From: Deltaproteobacteria bacterium UBA6601
Lineage (GTDB): Bacteria > Myxococcota_A > UBA796 > UBA9615
DNA length: 12,826 nucleotides
Direction of reading: 5' to 3'
Assembly (NCBI GenBank): GCA_002433485.1
Contig: DJIF01000081.1
Location: 3,782-16,607 of the forward strand
Below, one piece after another: positions 6,890-12,826 of this stretch. A model generated the notes under the pieces. It had not been told where the DNA came from and made no database searches. It saw only the letters and a list, made by a program, of their open reading frames with translations. How positions within the stretch are numbered: position 1 is the first letter of the stretch; every line of letters begins with the position of its first letter. The position numbers were made by a program, and so were the translations under genes.

Positions 6890-8674
6890 GTGTCCTCTTC
6901 TCGTTCCCCAGCTCGCGCTCTGCTGCCAAAGCTGGCGCTGTCATTGCTCTCCTTGTGCGTCGGACTCGGCATCGCTGAGTTGGTCTGTCACGCTATAGAG
7001 AGTGAGGAACAGCAAGCATTCTTCACTCCCTTTGAGCACGACGACAGCTCCTTCAGCGAGCGATCTCGGGGGCGGACTGCTGCCGATGGCACCGGACTCA
7101 CCTTGAACTGGTATCGCCCGGGAGCTCAGGGAATGACCGGCAGCGTTCCGGTGCAGATCAACAACCTCGGTCTGCGAGACGAGCGGGACTACTCGCAGTT
7201 GCCGGCAGTGGGTTGTGCGCGCGTGCTGGTGCTGGGCGACTCGATGACCTTTGGCAAGGGGGTTCGGGAGCGGGACACCTGGCCGGCGGTCCTGGAGGAC
7301 CTGCTTGCAGCCAAGCTACCCGAGCGCTGCATTGAGGTGCTCAATGCCGGCATCCCTAACACCAACTTCTTCATTCAGTGGCTGCACTTCTTGGAGCGCT
7401 GGCGATCCCTTCAGCCCGATCTCGTGCTGGTGGGCTTCTTTGTCTACAACGACAGTCAGCTGCAGGAGGACCGGGAGCTCTACTTTCCGGGCTGGATGTC
7501 AGCGGTGGACGCCAATCCTGTGCTCAAGGGCAGCGCCCTGGTGCGGAAGCTCTATCACCGCGCCTTTCTGCGCATCGGTCGGCGCCTGGTCGATGAGCAG
7601 GTTCCTCGTTATTTTGCGGCTGACTATCCCGGTTGGCAGCAGTTTCTGAGCAGCATGGCTGACCTCCAGCTGGTGGGGGCCCTGGATGACTTTCGCACCG
7701 TGGTTACCTTGATTCCGATTCCCATCGGCTACGACGACTACCCATTTGCAGATCTGCATCAACGCATCTTTGCCCAGCTTGATACGGAGCTGGGTTTGCC
7801 TGTTGTGGACTTGTTGGATGGCCTCAAGGGCATGGTGGCCGCTGACCACTGGGTCCACCCATCGGACGGCCACCCTGATGCTCGCCTTCATCGTCGCTTC
7901 GCCGAGCATCTCGCCGCCGATGCGCGCTGGCAGGACTGGCTCGGCATCGAGCCGGATGAGGCGGCGCAGCCGTCCGGCTACCAGCGTCTTGCCGAGGGCC
8001 AGAGCCGGGCTGCCGGTGGCATGGAGCAGGGGCAGCGCAGCGGGCCTTGGGTGGTCGCCAGGCCTGCAGCAGCAGGCAGCGGTCAGGGCCGCGCCGAGTG
8101 GGGTAGCTATGAGGGCGGCCAAAGGGAGGGCCCATGGCGCTTGAGGTTCAGTGATCGAGGTGAAGACGGCTGGCAGGTTCGCGAGGCGCGCGGGCGCTAC
8201 CGCGGCGGTCAGCGCGATGGCGCCTGGGAGGAGCGTTCGAGCTTCAAGGCCCACTCCAGCCTTGAGCTGCAGTTGGGGGATGGGGAGCTACACGCTGGCC
8301 CCTGGGCTTCGCAGGAGGCGCTTCCAGTTCGGGTGGATGGTCGCTCGCGCACCGCCTACAGCGAGGGTCAGCCGAGCGGGCTGTGGCTGCGCTGGGAACT
8401 GGATGGCAGAGGTACCGAGCGTCTGCTCAGTGCGGAGTGTTTTGGTAGTGGCGGTGCGCAGCTCTGGGAGTGGGCGCGCGCGGAGGCCCCGTCGGCAGCC
8501 GCCGACCAGCGCGCTGACGCGCATGGCGTGATGACCTACTTTGAGCAACAGAGTGCGCCCGCTGGTGACGACGACAGCGCGCGCGCTGAGCTCGCGGTGG
8601 AGGCCGGCTCGCGGCCTTTGCCCGAGGCAGAGGTGGAGAGTCAACCCTGTCCAGGGCCTGAAGTGGGCGGCTGA
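6890..8674 (+). CDS. Membrane-anchored SGNH/GDSL hydrolase with C-terminal MORN-like repeats
   Basis: Residues 13-33 form one hydrophobic segment (uncleaved anchor or signal), so the rest should face the periplasm. The SGNH fold is visible: VLVLGDSMTFG (block I, Ser118), NAGIPNTN (block II, Gly154), FFVYND (block III, Asn187) and SDGHPD (block V, Asp326 and His328), so the active site looks complete. Such enzymes are esterases or acyl/acetyl hydrolases, often acting on cell-wall or surface sugars; the substrate here is unknown. After about residue 370 come five G-x-Y/x-x-G-Q-R-x-G-P/A-W units (near 376, 404, 434, 464, 488) like MORN or YwqK-type repeats. The tail has a GDDDS stretch (559-563). 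GTG is the first possible start after an in-frame TAG at 6884-6886, and it keeps the signal segment. It lies 19 bases after the CXXCH lipoprotein gene, so it probably belongs to the same operon. Confidence 0.85.
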   Translation: MSSSRSPARALLPKLALSLLSLCVGLGIAELVCHAIESEEQQAFFTPFEHDDSSFSERSRGRTAADGTGLTLNWYRPGAQGMTGSVPVQINNLGLRDERDYSQLPAVGCARVLVLGDSMTFGKGVRERDTWPAVLEDLLAAKLPERCIEVLNAGIPNTNFFIQWLHFLERWRSLQPDLVLVGFFVYNDSQLQEDRELYFPGWMSAVDANPVLKGSALVRKLYHRAFLRIGRRLVDEQVPRYFAADYPGWQQFLSSMADLQLVGALDDFRTVVTLIPIPIGYDDYPFADLHQRIFAQLDTELGLPVVDLLDGLKGMVAADHWVHPSDGHPDARLHRRFAEHLAADARWQDWLGIEPDEAAQPSGYQRLAEGQSRAAGGMEQGQRSGPWVVARPAAAGSGQGRAEWGSYEGGQREGPWRLRFSDRGEDGWQVREARGRYRGGQRDGAWEERSSFKAHSSLELQLGDGELHAGPWASQEALPVRVDGRSRTAYSEGQPSGLWLRWELDGRGTERLLSAECFGSGGAQLWEWARAEAPSAAADQRADAHGVMTYFEQQSAPAGDDDSARAELAVEAGSRPLPEAEVESQPCPGPEVGG

Positions 8675-8717
8675 GCTGAGCAGTTGAGCGGCCTCGCTGG
8701 CTGCCAGGTGGGCCCGG

Positions 8718-8746
8718 TTGAGTTGCTAGGGGATGCGAGCTAACCT
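8718..8746 (+). promoter_or_regulatory. Candidate sigma-70-type promoter for the duplicated-domain lipoprotein
   Basis: TTGAGT (8718-8723) and TAACCT (8741-8746) are separated by exactly 17 bases and match the -35 and -10 consensus at 4 and 3 of 6 positions. This is the main feature of the 145-base gap 8675-8819 and would give a leader of about 65 bases before the ATG at 8820. Such weak matches are frequent by chance in DNA, so this is only a candidate. Confidence 0.28.
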
Positions 8747-8752
8747 CTCGCA
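8734..8752 (+). other. Short inverted repeat (TGCGAG / CTCGCA)
   Basis: A perfect 6-base stem, TGCGAG (8734-8739) and CTCGCA (8747-8752), flanks a 7-base loop. It overlaps the candidate -10 box. No T-run follows (the next bases are GCTTTGGGGGG), so it is a poor intrinsic terminator. It could be an operator-like dyad, or may have no function. Confidence 0.25.
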
Positions 8753-8806
8753 GCTTTGGGGGGCTCAGGATGGCACCTTGCCCCGAGCGGACCTTGTTAG
8801 CGACCC

Positions 8807-8811
8807 GGAGG
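8807..8811 (+). promoter_or_regulatory. Ribosome binding site deciding the start at 8820
   Basis: GGAGG sits 8 bases before the ATG at 8820. This ideal Shine-Dalgarno spacing, together with a lipoprotein signal starting right at that ATG, favours it over the upstream in-frame ATG at 8733. Confidence 0.8.
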
Positions 8812-8819
8812 ATTGGCCC

Positions 8820-9917
8820 ATGTTCCAGCAGACTCGCACCTTTCTTGTTGCCCTGGCCCTGGCCCTTGTTGCGGGCTGTTCGGGTGATGAGAGTTCCAGC
8901 GCAGCACCGGCGACAGATGCCGCTGCCAAGGCTGAGTCGGCGGCACCTGCGGCTGCGGCGGAGCAGTCCGCTCCTGCGGCTGCGGCCAAGGCGGCGGAGG
9001 CTGCCAGCGCGGCCACTCCAGCTGAGGTGACCATGTCCTACGCGCAAGGGGCCGCCGCTGCCAGTCTTGCAGCGGCAGGTCAGGATCAGCCCCTTGAAGT
9101 CTGCTGGTCCCAGAGTAGCTCGGCGGACAAGGCTTCCTACAAGATCAAGGGCAGCACCCAACCAGCTCCCGGTCGTCGGGCTGAGATCGATCAGCTGGTG
9201 GTAGTGGCTACTGAGGCTCCCATCAGCAAGTGGGAGAACGGCTCCATTGTGCCCATCTATGCGGCGACCGTCGCCAACCTCGGCAACTTCAGCCTGGAGG
9301 TTCCCGCCGGTCCTAAGAAGATCAGCGTCTGCGCCTTTGCCCCGCCTACCTTTGACGACAACCAGAATTTCATGGTCGCCGGTTGCGCTGCCGAGCTGGT
9401 GGTGGGCAAGGCCGGTGCTGCCACTGTAGTCGAAGACGTTGACCTGGTGGTTGCTTCGCGCGGCAATCCACTGGCCACCATCGGCGGCTCGCGCTTTGGT
9501 GATGAGCGCTGGACCGGCGATCGGGTCAAGCGCACGGTCAGCGGTACGATCAAGGCAGAGGGAGCCAAGGGCTTTGTCATCGCTACTGGTCCCACTGCGA
9601 TCCTGGCGGAGTCTGCCGAGAATACCGAGCCGGTCGGGCTCAGCGCTGCAGGGGCCGACGGTGCCTTCTCCCTGAGCTACTTCGCCGCGCCCCGCGAGCC
9701 TCTGTTCGTCTGCGCCATGGGCTTTGATGATGCCAAGGCGGCCAGTAGCCTCACTGGGATGGGCTGCCTTGAGGTTCCCGTGCCCGAGGCGACCGGCAAG
9801 GAGCCGGTGCGGGAATTCAAGGACATCAGCCTGAGCCTGGCTGCTGAGACCGAAGAGATGGACGAGACCGACAAGGCTCAGATCGCGCTGATTCAGAGCT
9901 GCTTCAGCGCTTCCTGA
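8820..9917 (+). CDS. Ala-rich lipoprotein with a tandemly duplicated ~100-residue domain
   Basis: No named family is recognised. The signal MFQQTRTFLVALALALVAGC ends in a clean lipobox, so Cys20 should be lipidated and the protein anchored in the envelope. Residues about 28-90 are a low-complexity Ala/Pro/Lys/Glu linker that would hold the folded part away from the membrane. The body holds two related units, about 108-211 and 239-340. Each has a VVVAT/FVIATGP-like strand, a G-x-FSL-E/x turn, a V-C-A triplet, a later GC-x-E segment and a final D-I/V-x-L strand. In both units the two cysteines are exactly 18 residues apart (171/189 and 298/316), suggesting one disulfide per unit. The fold is probably beta-sandwich, like carboxypeptidase-regulatory or Ig-like domains, but that is inferred. 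The start is set by GGAGG at 8807. It runs convergent to the next gene with a 24-base gap that shows no terminator. Confidence 0.8.
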   Translation: MFQQTRTFLVALALALVAGCSGDESSSAAPATDAAAKAESAAPAAAAEQSAPAAAAKAAEAASAATPAEVTMSYAQGAAAASLAAAGQDQPLEVCWSQSSSADKASYKIKGSTQPAPGRRAEIDQLVVVATEAPISKWENGSIVPIYAATVANLGNFSLEVPAGPKKISVCAFAPPTFDDNQNFMVAGCAAELVVGKAGAATVVEDVDLVVASRGNPLATIGGSRFGDERWTGDRVKRTVSGTIKAEGAKGFVIATGPTAILAESAENTEPVGLSAAGADGAFSLSYFAAPREPLFVCAMGFDDAKAASSLTGMGCLEVPVPEATGKEPVREFKDISLSLAAETEEMDETDKAQIALIQSCFSAS

Positions 9918-9941
9918 GTTTGTGACTGCCCGGTCTGGGGC

Positions 9942-10709
9942 TCAGTTGCACAGGAAGATGACGTGGGTCAGTGTTCCGGCGACGACCTCTACCGGGCTCA
10001 GACCCGTGCAGGGCTCGCCGTCCGGGCCCTCGACCCAGACGTTGGCCGGACCCGGCTCAATGTTCATGAAGAAGTTGGTGCCATCGTCGGTGGTGACGTT
10101 GGTCTCGCCGGGATTGTCGTTGGCGGTGACCACCATCTCGTAGTTGCGGTCGGTGTGGATCGTGGCTCCTGCCAGGCGTGGTCCCAGCGCAGCGCTCTTG
10201 GCCCCTACCTCGAGGATGGCCCGGTTGGGATCGGGGCTCAGGCCAAAGATCTGGTCCATAAAGGGGCCGATCTCGTCGCTGCGAAAGATGTTGAAGAAGA
10301 TCATGTCTTCGGTGCGGTCGGACTGCCAGCGCAGGTCCAGGTGGTAGCGAGCCTCTTCGTAGCCCGGCGCACTGGCGACTACTGTGGCGGTCTCCTGGTC
10401 GATGGGAAAGCGCAGCTCCCAGCAGCCCAGATCATCGGTGGTATCGACGTTGCTCTCGTTGCCCAGCTCAAACACGCTGATTCCCTCTGCGAGCTGGTCG
10501 GTGGTCAGGGTGATCACATCTACTGAGCCCTGGACGCGTCGGTCTTGCGCCGAATCGTCGTCGTCGTCAGTGGGATGGCTGACGTCGTCGTCAGCGCTGC
10601 TGTCGTCGTCGTCAGCGGCGGCAGCGTCGTCGTCATCGCCGTTGGACTCGCAGCCCTGACCTAAGATCAGGGCCAGCAACAGCAGCCAAGGCAGGGAAAC
10701 ATGTCGCAT
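9942..10709 (-). CDS. Lipoprotein with Asp-rich linker, paralogue of the divergent neighbour
   Basis: A 255-residue protein with signal MRHVSLPWLLLLALILGQGC; Cys20 is the likely lipidated residue (Gly at -3 makes the lipobox slightly atypical). Residues 25-56 are an Asp/Ala/Ser linker with Asp runs of three to five. The body is beta-rich and unrecognised. Marks shared with the lipoprotein at 10840 include LDLRWQxDR (124-132), a FN-x-F pair (139-142), AGATI (180-184), and a C-terminal part with two cysteines 20 residues apart (234 and 254) followed by one residue and the stop. An extra Cys96 is not shared. VVASAPGYEEARYHLDL recalls carboxypeptidase-regulatory-like beta domains. The ATG is preceded on the minus strand by GTGGAGC, a reasonable ribosome site. 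A possible surface or periplasmic binding role is guesswork. Confidence 0.85.
   Translation of the reverse strand: MRHVSLPWLLLLALILGQGCESNGDDDDAAAADDDDSSADDDVSHPTDDDDDSAQDRRVQGSVDVITLTTDQLAEGISVFELGNESNVDTTDDLGCWELRFPIDQETATVVASAPGYEEARYHLDLRWQSDRTEDMIFFNIFRSDEIGPFMDQIFGLSPDPNRAILEVGAKSAALGPRLAGATIHTDRNYEMVVTANDNPGETNVTTDDGTNFFMNIEPGPANVWVEGPDGEPCTGLSPVEVVAGTLTHVIFLCN
10554..10637 (-). repeat. GAC-rich trinucleotide tract encoding the Asp linker
   Basis: This stretch reads as runs of GTC on the plus strand (GAC, Asp, on the coding strand), broken by Ala and Ser codons. It encodes residues 25-52 of the lipoprotein. Runs of three to five identical codons may slip in replication and vary the linker length without breaking the frame. 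It is a coding low-complexity repeat, not a CRISPR or a mobile element. Confidence 0.75.
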
Positions 10710-10728
10710 CGGGCTCCACGGTCAGCAG

Positions 10729-10745
10729 CGGGCCGAGCCGGCCCG
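10729..10745. promoter_or_regulatory. GC-rich dyad in the divergent intergenic region
   Basis: CGGGCCG (10729-10735), loop AGC, CGGCCCG (10739-10745): a perfect 7-base stem with a 3-base loop. It lies 20 bases upstream of the minus-strand start at 10709 and about 95 bases upstream of the plus-strand start. Both genes run away from it, so it is not their terminator. It could be a hairpin in the leader of the minus-strand mRNA or an operator for a regulator. Confidence 0.35.
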
Positions 10746-10756
10746 ATGCTTCCTCT

Positions 10757-10785
10757 ATTGTTGCTTTCAGCAGGCCGCCTCGCAA
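10757..10785 (-). promoter_or_regulatory. Candidate promoter of the minus-strand lipoprotein
   Basis: On the minus strand TTGCGA (10785-10780) and AACAAT (10762-10757) are 17 bases apart and match the -35 and -10 consensus at 4 of 6 each. Transcription would start near 10750, giving a leader of about 40 bases that contains the dyad at 10729-10745. No comparable pair is visible for the plus-strand gene in this 130-base gap. Confidence 0.3.
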
Positions 10786-10839
10786 GCAGGCTCCTGCAGA
10801 GCTGGCGGTCGGCCCGACTTGCTGGCTATCTTGGTGCTG

Positions 10840-11565
10840 ATGTTGCGCGTCCTCCTGTCCATGTTGCTCTTAGCTCTGGGGCTGGCGATCTGTGCCTGCG
10901 GCCCTGGCGGTGATGGGCCTGTGCCCGGCGACGATGATGACAGCAGCGGTGGTGATGGCTTCATCACTGTGCACGGTGGGGTCGAGATCATTACCGTGGG
11001 TGAGTATCGACCCGCTGGTGACATTCGCATCTACGAGGATGGCGGCTCCGGCGCTGAGACCTACACCGAAACCGAAGAAGGTGACTGGTATCTGCAGCTG
11101 CCGGCCGATCAGCAGCAGGCCATGGTGCGTGGGGCTCGTGACGATCTCACCGAGGTCTCATTTTTCCTCGATTTGCGTTGGCAGCGTGATCGAGTCGATC
11201 ACCTGGTGTTGTTCAACCCCTTTGTTGCCGATGAACGGGATGCTTTCTTCGTCGAAGAGTTCGGCTTCCCTTTTGATCCGCAGCGCGGTCTCCTCCATGT
11301 GGGCGCAGTGAGCCGCACTCAGGGGACCGAGTTTGCCGGCGCTACGGTGGAGATGGGCCTGGATTATGAGGCCTCCTTTGCAGTGGACGATGAGCTGGGC
11401 CCAGCGACCACCACCGATACTCAGGGGATCCTGGCCTTTCTTAACGTCGAGGTCGGTGAGACAGAGATCATCGTGCGCGATCCACAAGGCCAGCTCTGCG
11501 TGGGGGTCAACCCGGTGCCAGTAGAAGCCGGGATCACCTCCCATGTAGTCTATGAGTGTCCTTGA
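10840..11565 (+). CDS. Lipoprotein with short Asp linker, paralogue of the divergent neighbour
   Basis: The chosen ATG (10840) gives 241 residues and a signal MLRVLLSMLLLALGLAICAC with a positive charge at Arg3; Cys20 (I-C-A-C) is the likely lipidation site, with Cys18 as an alternative. TTG at 10819 and ATG at 10861 are other possible starts, and no clear Shine-Dalgarno settles the matter. The linker is GDGPVPGDDDDSSGGDG (24-40), shorter than in the neighbour. The body repeats the neighbour's marks in the same order: FLDLRWQRDR (109-118), LFNPF (124-128), FDPQRGLLHVGA (145-156), AGATV (166-170), and two cysteines 20 residues apart (220 and 240) just before the stop. The two genes therefore came from one by duplication. 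Function is unknown. The stop lies 21 bases from the convergent membrane-protein gene. Confidence 0.85.
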   Translation: MLRVLLSMLLLALGLAICACGPGGDGPVPGDDDDSSGGDGFITVHGGVEIITVGEYRPAGDIRIYEDGGSGAETYTETEEGDWYLQLPADQQQAMVRGARDDLTEVSFFLDLRWQRDRVDHLVLFNPFVADERDAFFVEEFGFPFDPQRGLLHVGAVSRTQGTEFAGATVEMGLDYEASFAVDDELGPATTTDTQGILAFLNVEVGETEIIVRDPQGQLCVGVNPVPVEAGITSHVVYECP

Positions 11566-11586
11566 GCCCGGCGCTGGTGGCGGCCC

Positions 11587-12826
11587 TTACCAGCTGCGGT
11601 TGAGCTGAATCTCGATGGGCTCAGTGCTGCTGAAGGGCGGCCGGTCGATGCCGTAGCGGTCGCCGCGCTGAGGGATGTGCACACCACAGTACGGGTCGCT
11701 GAACAGTACCACCTGATCGGCGTGCAGGTTGCGGGGCAGGCGCAGTGTGCCGCTGCGGCTACCATCCCAGCGCATGTCGAAGGCGCCGCCTGGCGAGAGG
11801 GTCTCGATGTAGCGGCTGTCGACCCCCTCCAGGAAGATCCAGATGCCGCAGGCGACCGCCTCTCCGCTGTCGATGCGATAGGGGACATCGACGACGTCGA
11901 TGATCTCGCCGCTGTAGTTGGTGAGAATGTGCAGACGTTCCCCCTCTTCCAGTTCCCCGCCGTAGGTCAATACTCGCAGGTCCTCCATGGGCTGGCCGTT
12001 GCGGGTCATGCGGATGGTGCGAACCGGCGGGTCCCAGGGGTTGAGCCAGAAGCTGAAGTCCCGCTCAGTGTTGGTTCTGCTGCCGATCTCTTCGATGTCG
12101 ATGGTGTAGCGATCGCGCTGTCGATCGATGCGTACCCGCACCCGATCAGTGGGCAGTCGCAGCGACACCGTGTGCAGCCACACTGCAGTGCGCACTGGAT
12201 CGCTGCTCTCTCGCAGCCGACGACCGTCCAGGGCAAAGTCGTAGCTGCGCACGGTGCCTTTGTAATAGGCAGACAGTACCGCCAGCTGTCCTGATGGGTA
12301 GACCGGTAGACCGGTCTCGGTACGTTCCAGCGCTGGGCTGCGGTGGGCCAGCTCAGTCAGCGCCCGTTCGGCGCCGTCGACCCGCAGGTGCGGCCAGGCC
12401 GGCAGCAACCGTGGCTCGGTCAGGTAGCGGCGCACCGCCTCCACTCCGGGGTCCTGGTCGGCGTTCTTGAGAGCATGCATGGGCGCTTCAGCGCCGCGGT
12501 GCGGGTGGTGGCTGGCTTGGGGCGAGCTGAGCAGGCGCTCGTCGATGGGCCAGCGCAGGCTGCTGACTCCCATCTGGCTCAGCCCCAGCAGGCTCAGCAG
12601 AGCTGCTGCCAGCAGCAGCTCGCGGCGCCGCGCCGTGGGGGGCTGGTCGCGGCGCCGCCAGGGACCGGGGATGCAGCCAAGCCAGCGCTCCAGGCCCAGG
12701 GCCAACAGCACGCTCAGCGGCGCCATGGACGGGACCATGTAGCTGACCTGCTCCCAGTCCATCCCTTCCAGTAGGGACAGGGCCAGCCAGTGGGGCAGCA
12801 GGAACAGGGCGATGACAGCTGAGTTG
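11587..12826 (-). CDS. C-terminal part of a multi-span membrane protein (5' partial)
   Basis: The reading frame stays open to the window edge: 21 further codons without a stop precede the first visible ATG at 12762, so the gene starts outside and 412 residues are visible. The first ~90 residues hold three hydrophobic segments: AVIALFLLPHWLALSLL, SYMVPSMAPLSVLLALGLE and ELLLAAALLSLLGLSQMGV, separated by Arg-rich stretches. The second resembles the P-rich RYLLPALPPLAxL membrane segment near the end of GT-C (PMT/ArnT-like) glycosyltransferases, which is suggestive only. About 310 residues of soluble sequence follow, probably periplasmic, with a Tyr/Trp-rich beta-like end (NFWLNPWD-like FWLNPWDPP, GGAFDMRWDGS, PYCGVHIP). 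A polysaccharide or glycoprotein enzyme is possible but unproven. It is convergent with the lipoprotein at 10840. Confidence 0.75.
   Translation of the reverse strand, partial: NSAVIALFLLPHWLALSLLEGMDWEQVSYMVPSMAPLSVLLALGLERWLGCIPGPWRRRDQPPTARRRELLLAAALLSLLGLSQMGVSSLRWPIDERLLSSPQASHHPHRGAEAPMHALKNADQDPGVEAVRRYLTEPRLLPAWPHLRVDGAERALTELAHRSPALERTETGLPVYPSGQLAVLSAYYKGTVRSYDFALDGRRLRESSDPVRTAVWLHTVSLRLPTDRVRVRIDRQRDRYTIDIEEIGSRTNTERDFSFWLNPWDPPVRTIRMTRNGQPMEDLRVLTYGGELEEGERLHILTNYSGEIIDVVDVPYRIDSGEAVACGIWIFLEGVDSRYIETLSPGGAFDMRWDGSRSGTLRLPRNLHADQVVLFSDPYCGVHIPQRGDRYGIDRPPFSSTEPIEIQLNRSW

Noticed and set aside
7499..8254. 251-codon minus-strand open frame inside the SGNH gene
   Set aside because: It lies wholly within a gene with a complete catalytic site and shows no domain or ribosome site.
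8733..8819. Upstream in-frame ATG extending the lipoprotein at 8820 by 29 residues
   Set aside because: It would bury the signal peptide behind a charged extension, while the ATG at 8820 has GGAGG 8 bases before it and starts a classic lipoprotein signal.
9963..10526. 187-codon plus-strand open frame opposite the minus-strand lipoprotein
   Set aside because: The minus-strand product has a signal peptide and a paralogue next door, so this frame is its shadow.
10554..10637. GTC runs as a CRISPR or other spacer array
   Set aside because: They are simple codon repeats encoding Asp within a gene, without spacers of regular length.
10819..10839. TTG start extending the plus-strand lipoprotein by 7 residues
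   Set aside because: TTG has no visible ribosome site, and the ATG at 10840 already gives a complete signal with Arg3; the choice stays uncertain.
11677..12294. 205-codon plus-strand open frame opposite the membrane protein
   Set aside because: The minus frame is open for over 1.2 kb with membrane segments; the plus frame shows nothing recognisable.

Overview
The window looks like chromosomal DNA from a GC-rich, Gram-negative, predatory- or myxobacteria-like lineage (Myxococcota or a related former deltaproteobacterium). This is inferred from gene style, not from a marker gene. The signs are many lipoprotein signal peptides, Asp-rich linkers of the DDDDS type, Cys-rich tails of the CxDGxCD...CxxCPADC type, a MopE-like CxDGxDNDxDG motif, a Tat-exported DUF1501 protein, and GTG starts. 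There are no rRNA or tRNA genes, transposases, integrases or CRISPR arrays. Coding density is very high and no gap exceeds 150 bases.

Layout. Bases 1-133 hold the Cys-rich C-terminus of a secreted protein. Bases 177-2989 (+) hold a two-gene metabolic unit: an AGCS-family sodium:alanine/glycine symporter and, 17 bases on, a flavoprotein related to soluble pyridine nucleotide transhydrogenase that has lost both redox cysteines. Bases 3050-8674 (+) look like an envelope operon: a Tat-exported DUF1501 protein, a translationally overlapping lipoprotein with a CXXCH motif and DUF1549-like features, and 19 bases later a membrane-anchored SGNH hydrolase with MORN-like repeats at its C-terminus. Bases 8820-9917 (+) encode an Ala-rich lipoprotein whose body is a tandem duplication of a ~100-residue domain. 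Bases 9942-10709 (-) and 10840-11565 (+) are two divergently transcribed, clearly paralogous lipoproteins with Asp-rich linkers. Bases 11587-12826 (-) are the C-terminal part of a multi-span membrane protein with a large soluble domain, cut by the window edge.

How they may work together. Seven of the nine genes seem to act at the membrane or beyond it. Only the symporter/flavoprotein pair has a recognisable metabolic role (amino-acid uptake and pyridine nucleotide redox balance). The 3050-8674 block reads as a co-transcribed envelope module of unknown purpose. The DUF1501 plus CXXCH-protein pairing is familiar from Planctomycetes and related bacteria, but its biochemical role is not established. 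The best candidates for undescribed biology are this module, the divergent paralogous lipoprotein pair, and the cysteine-less transhydrogenase-like flavoprotein.
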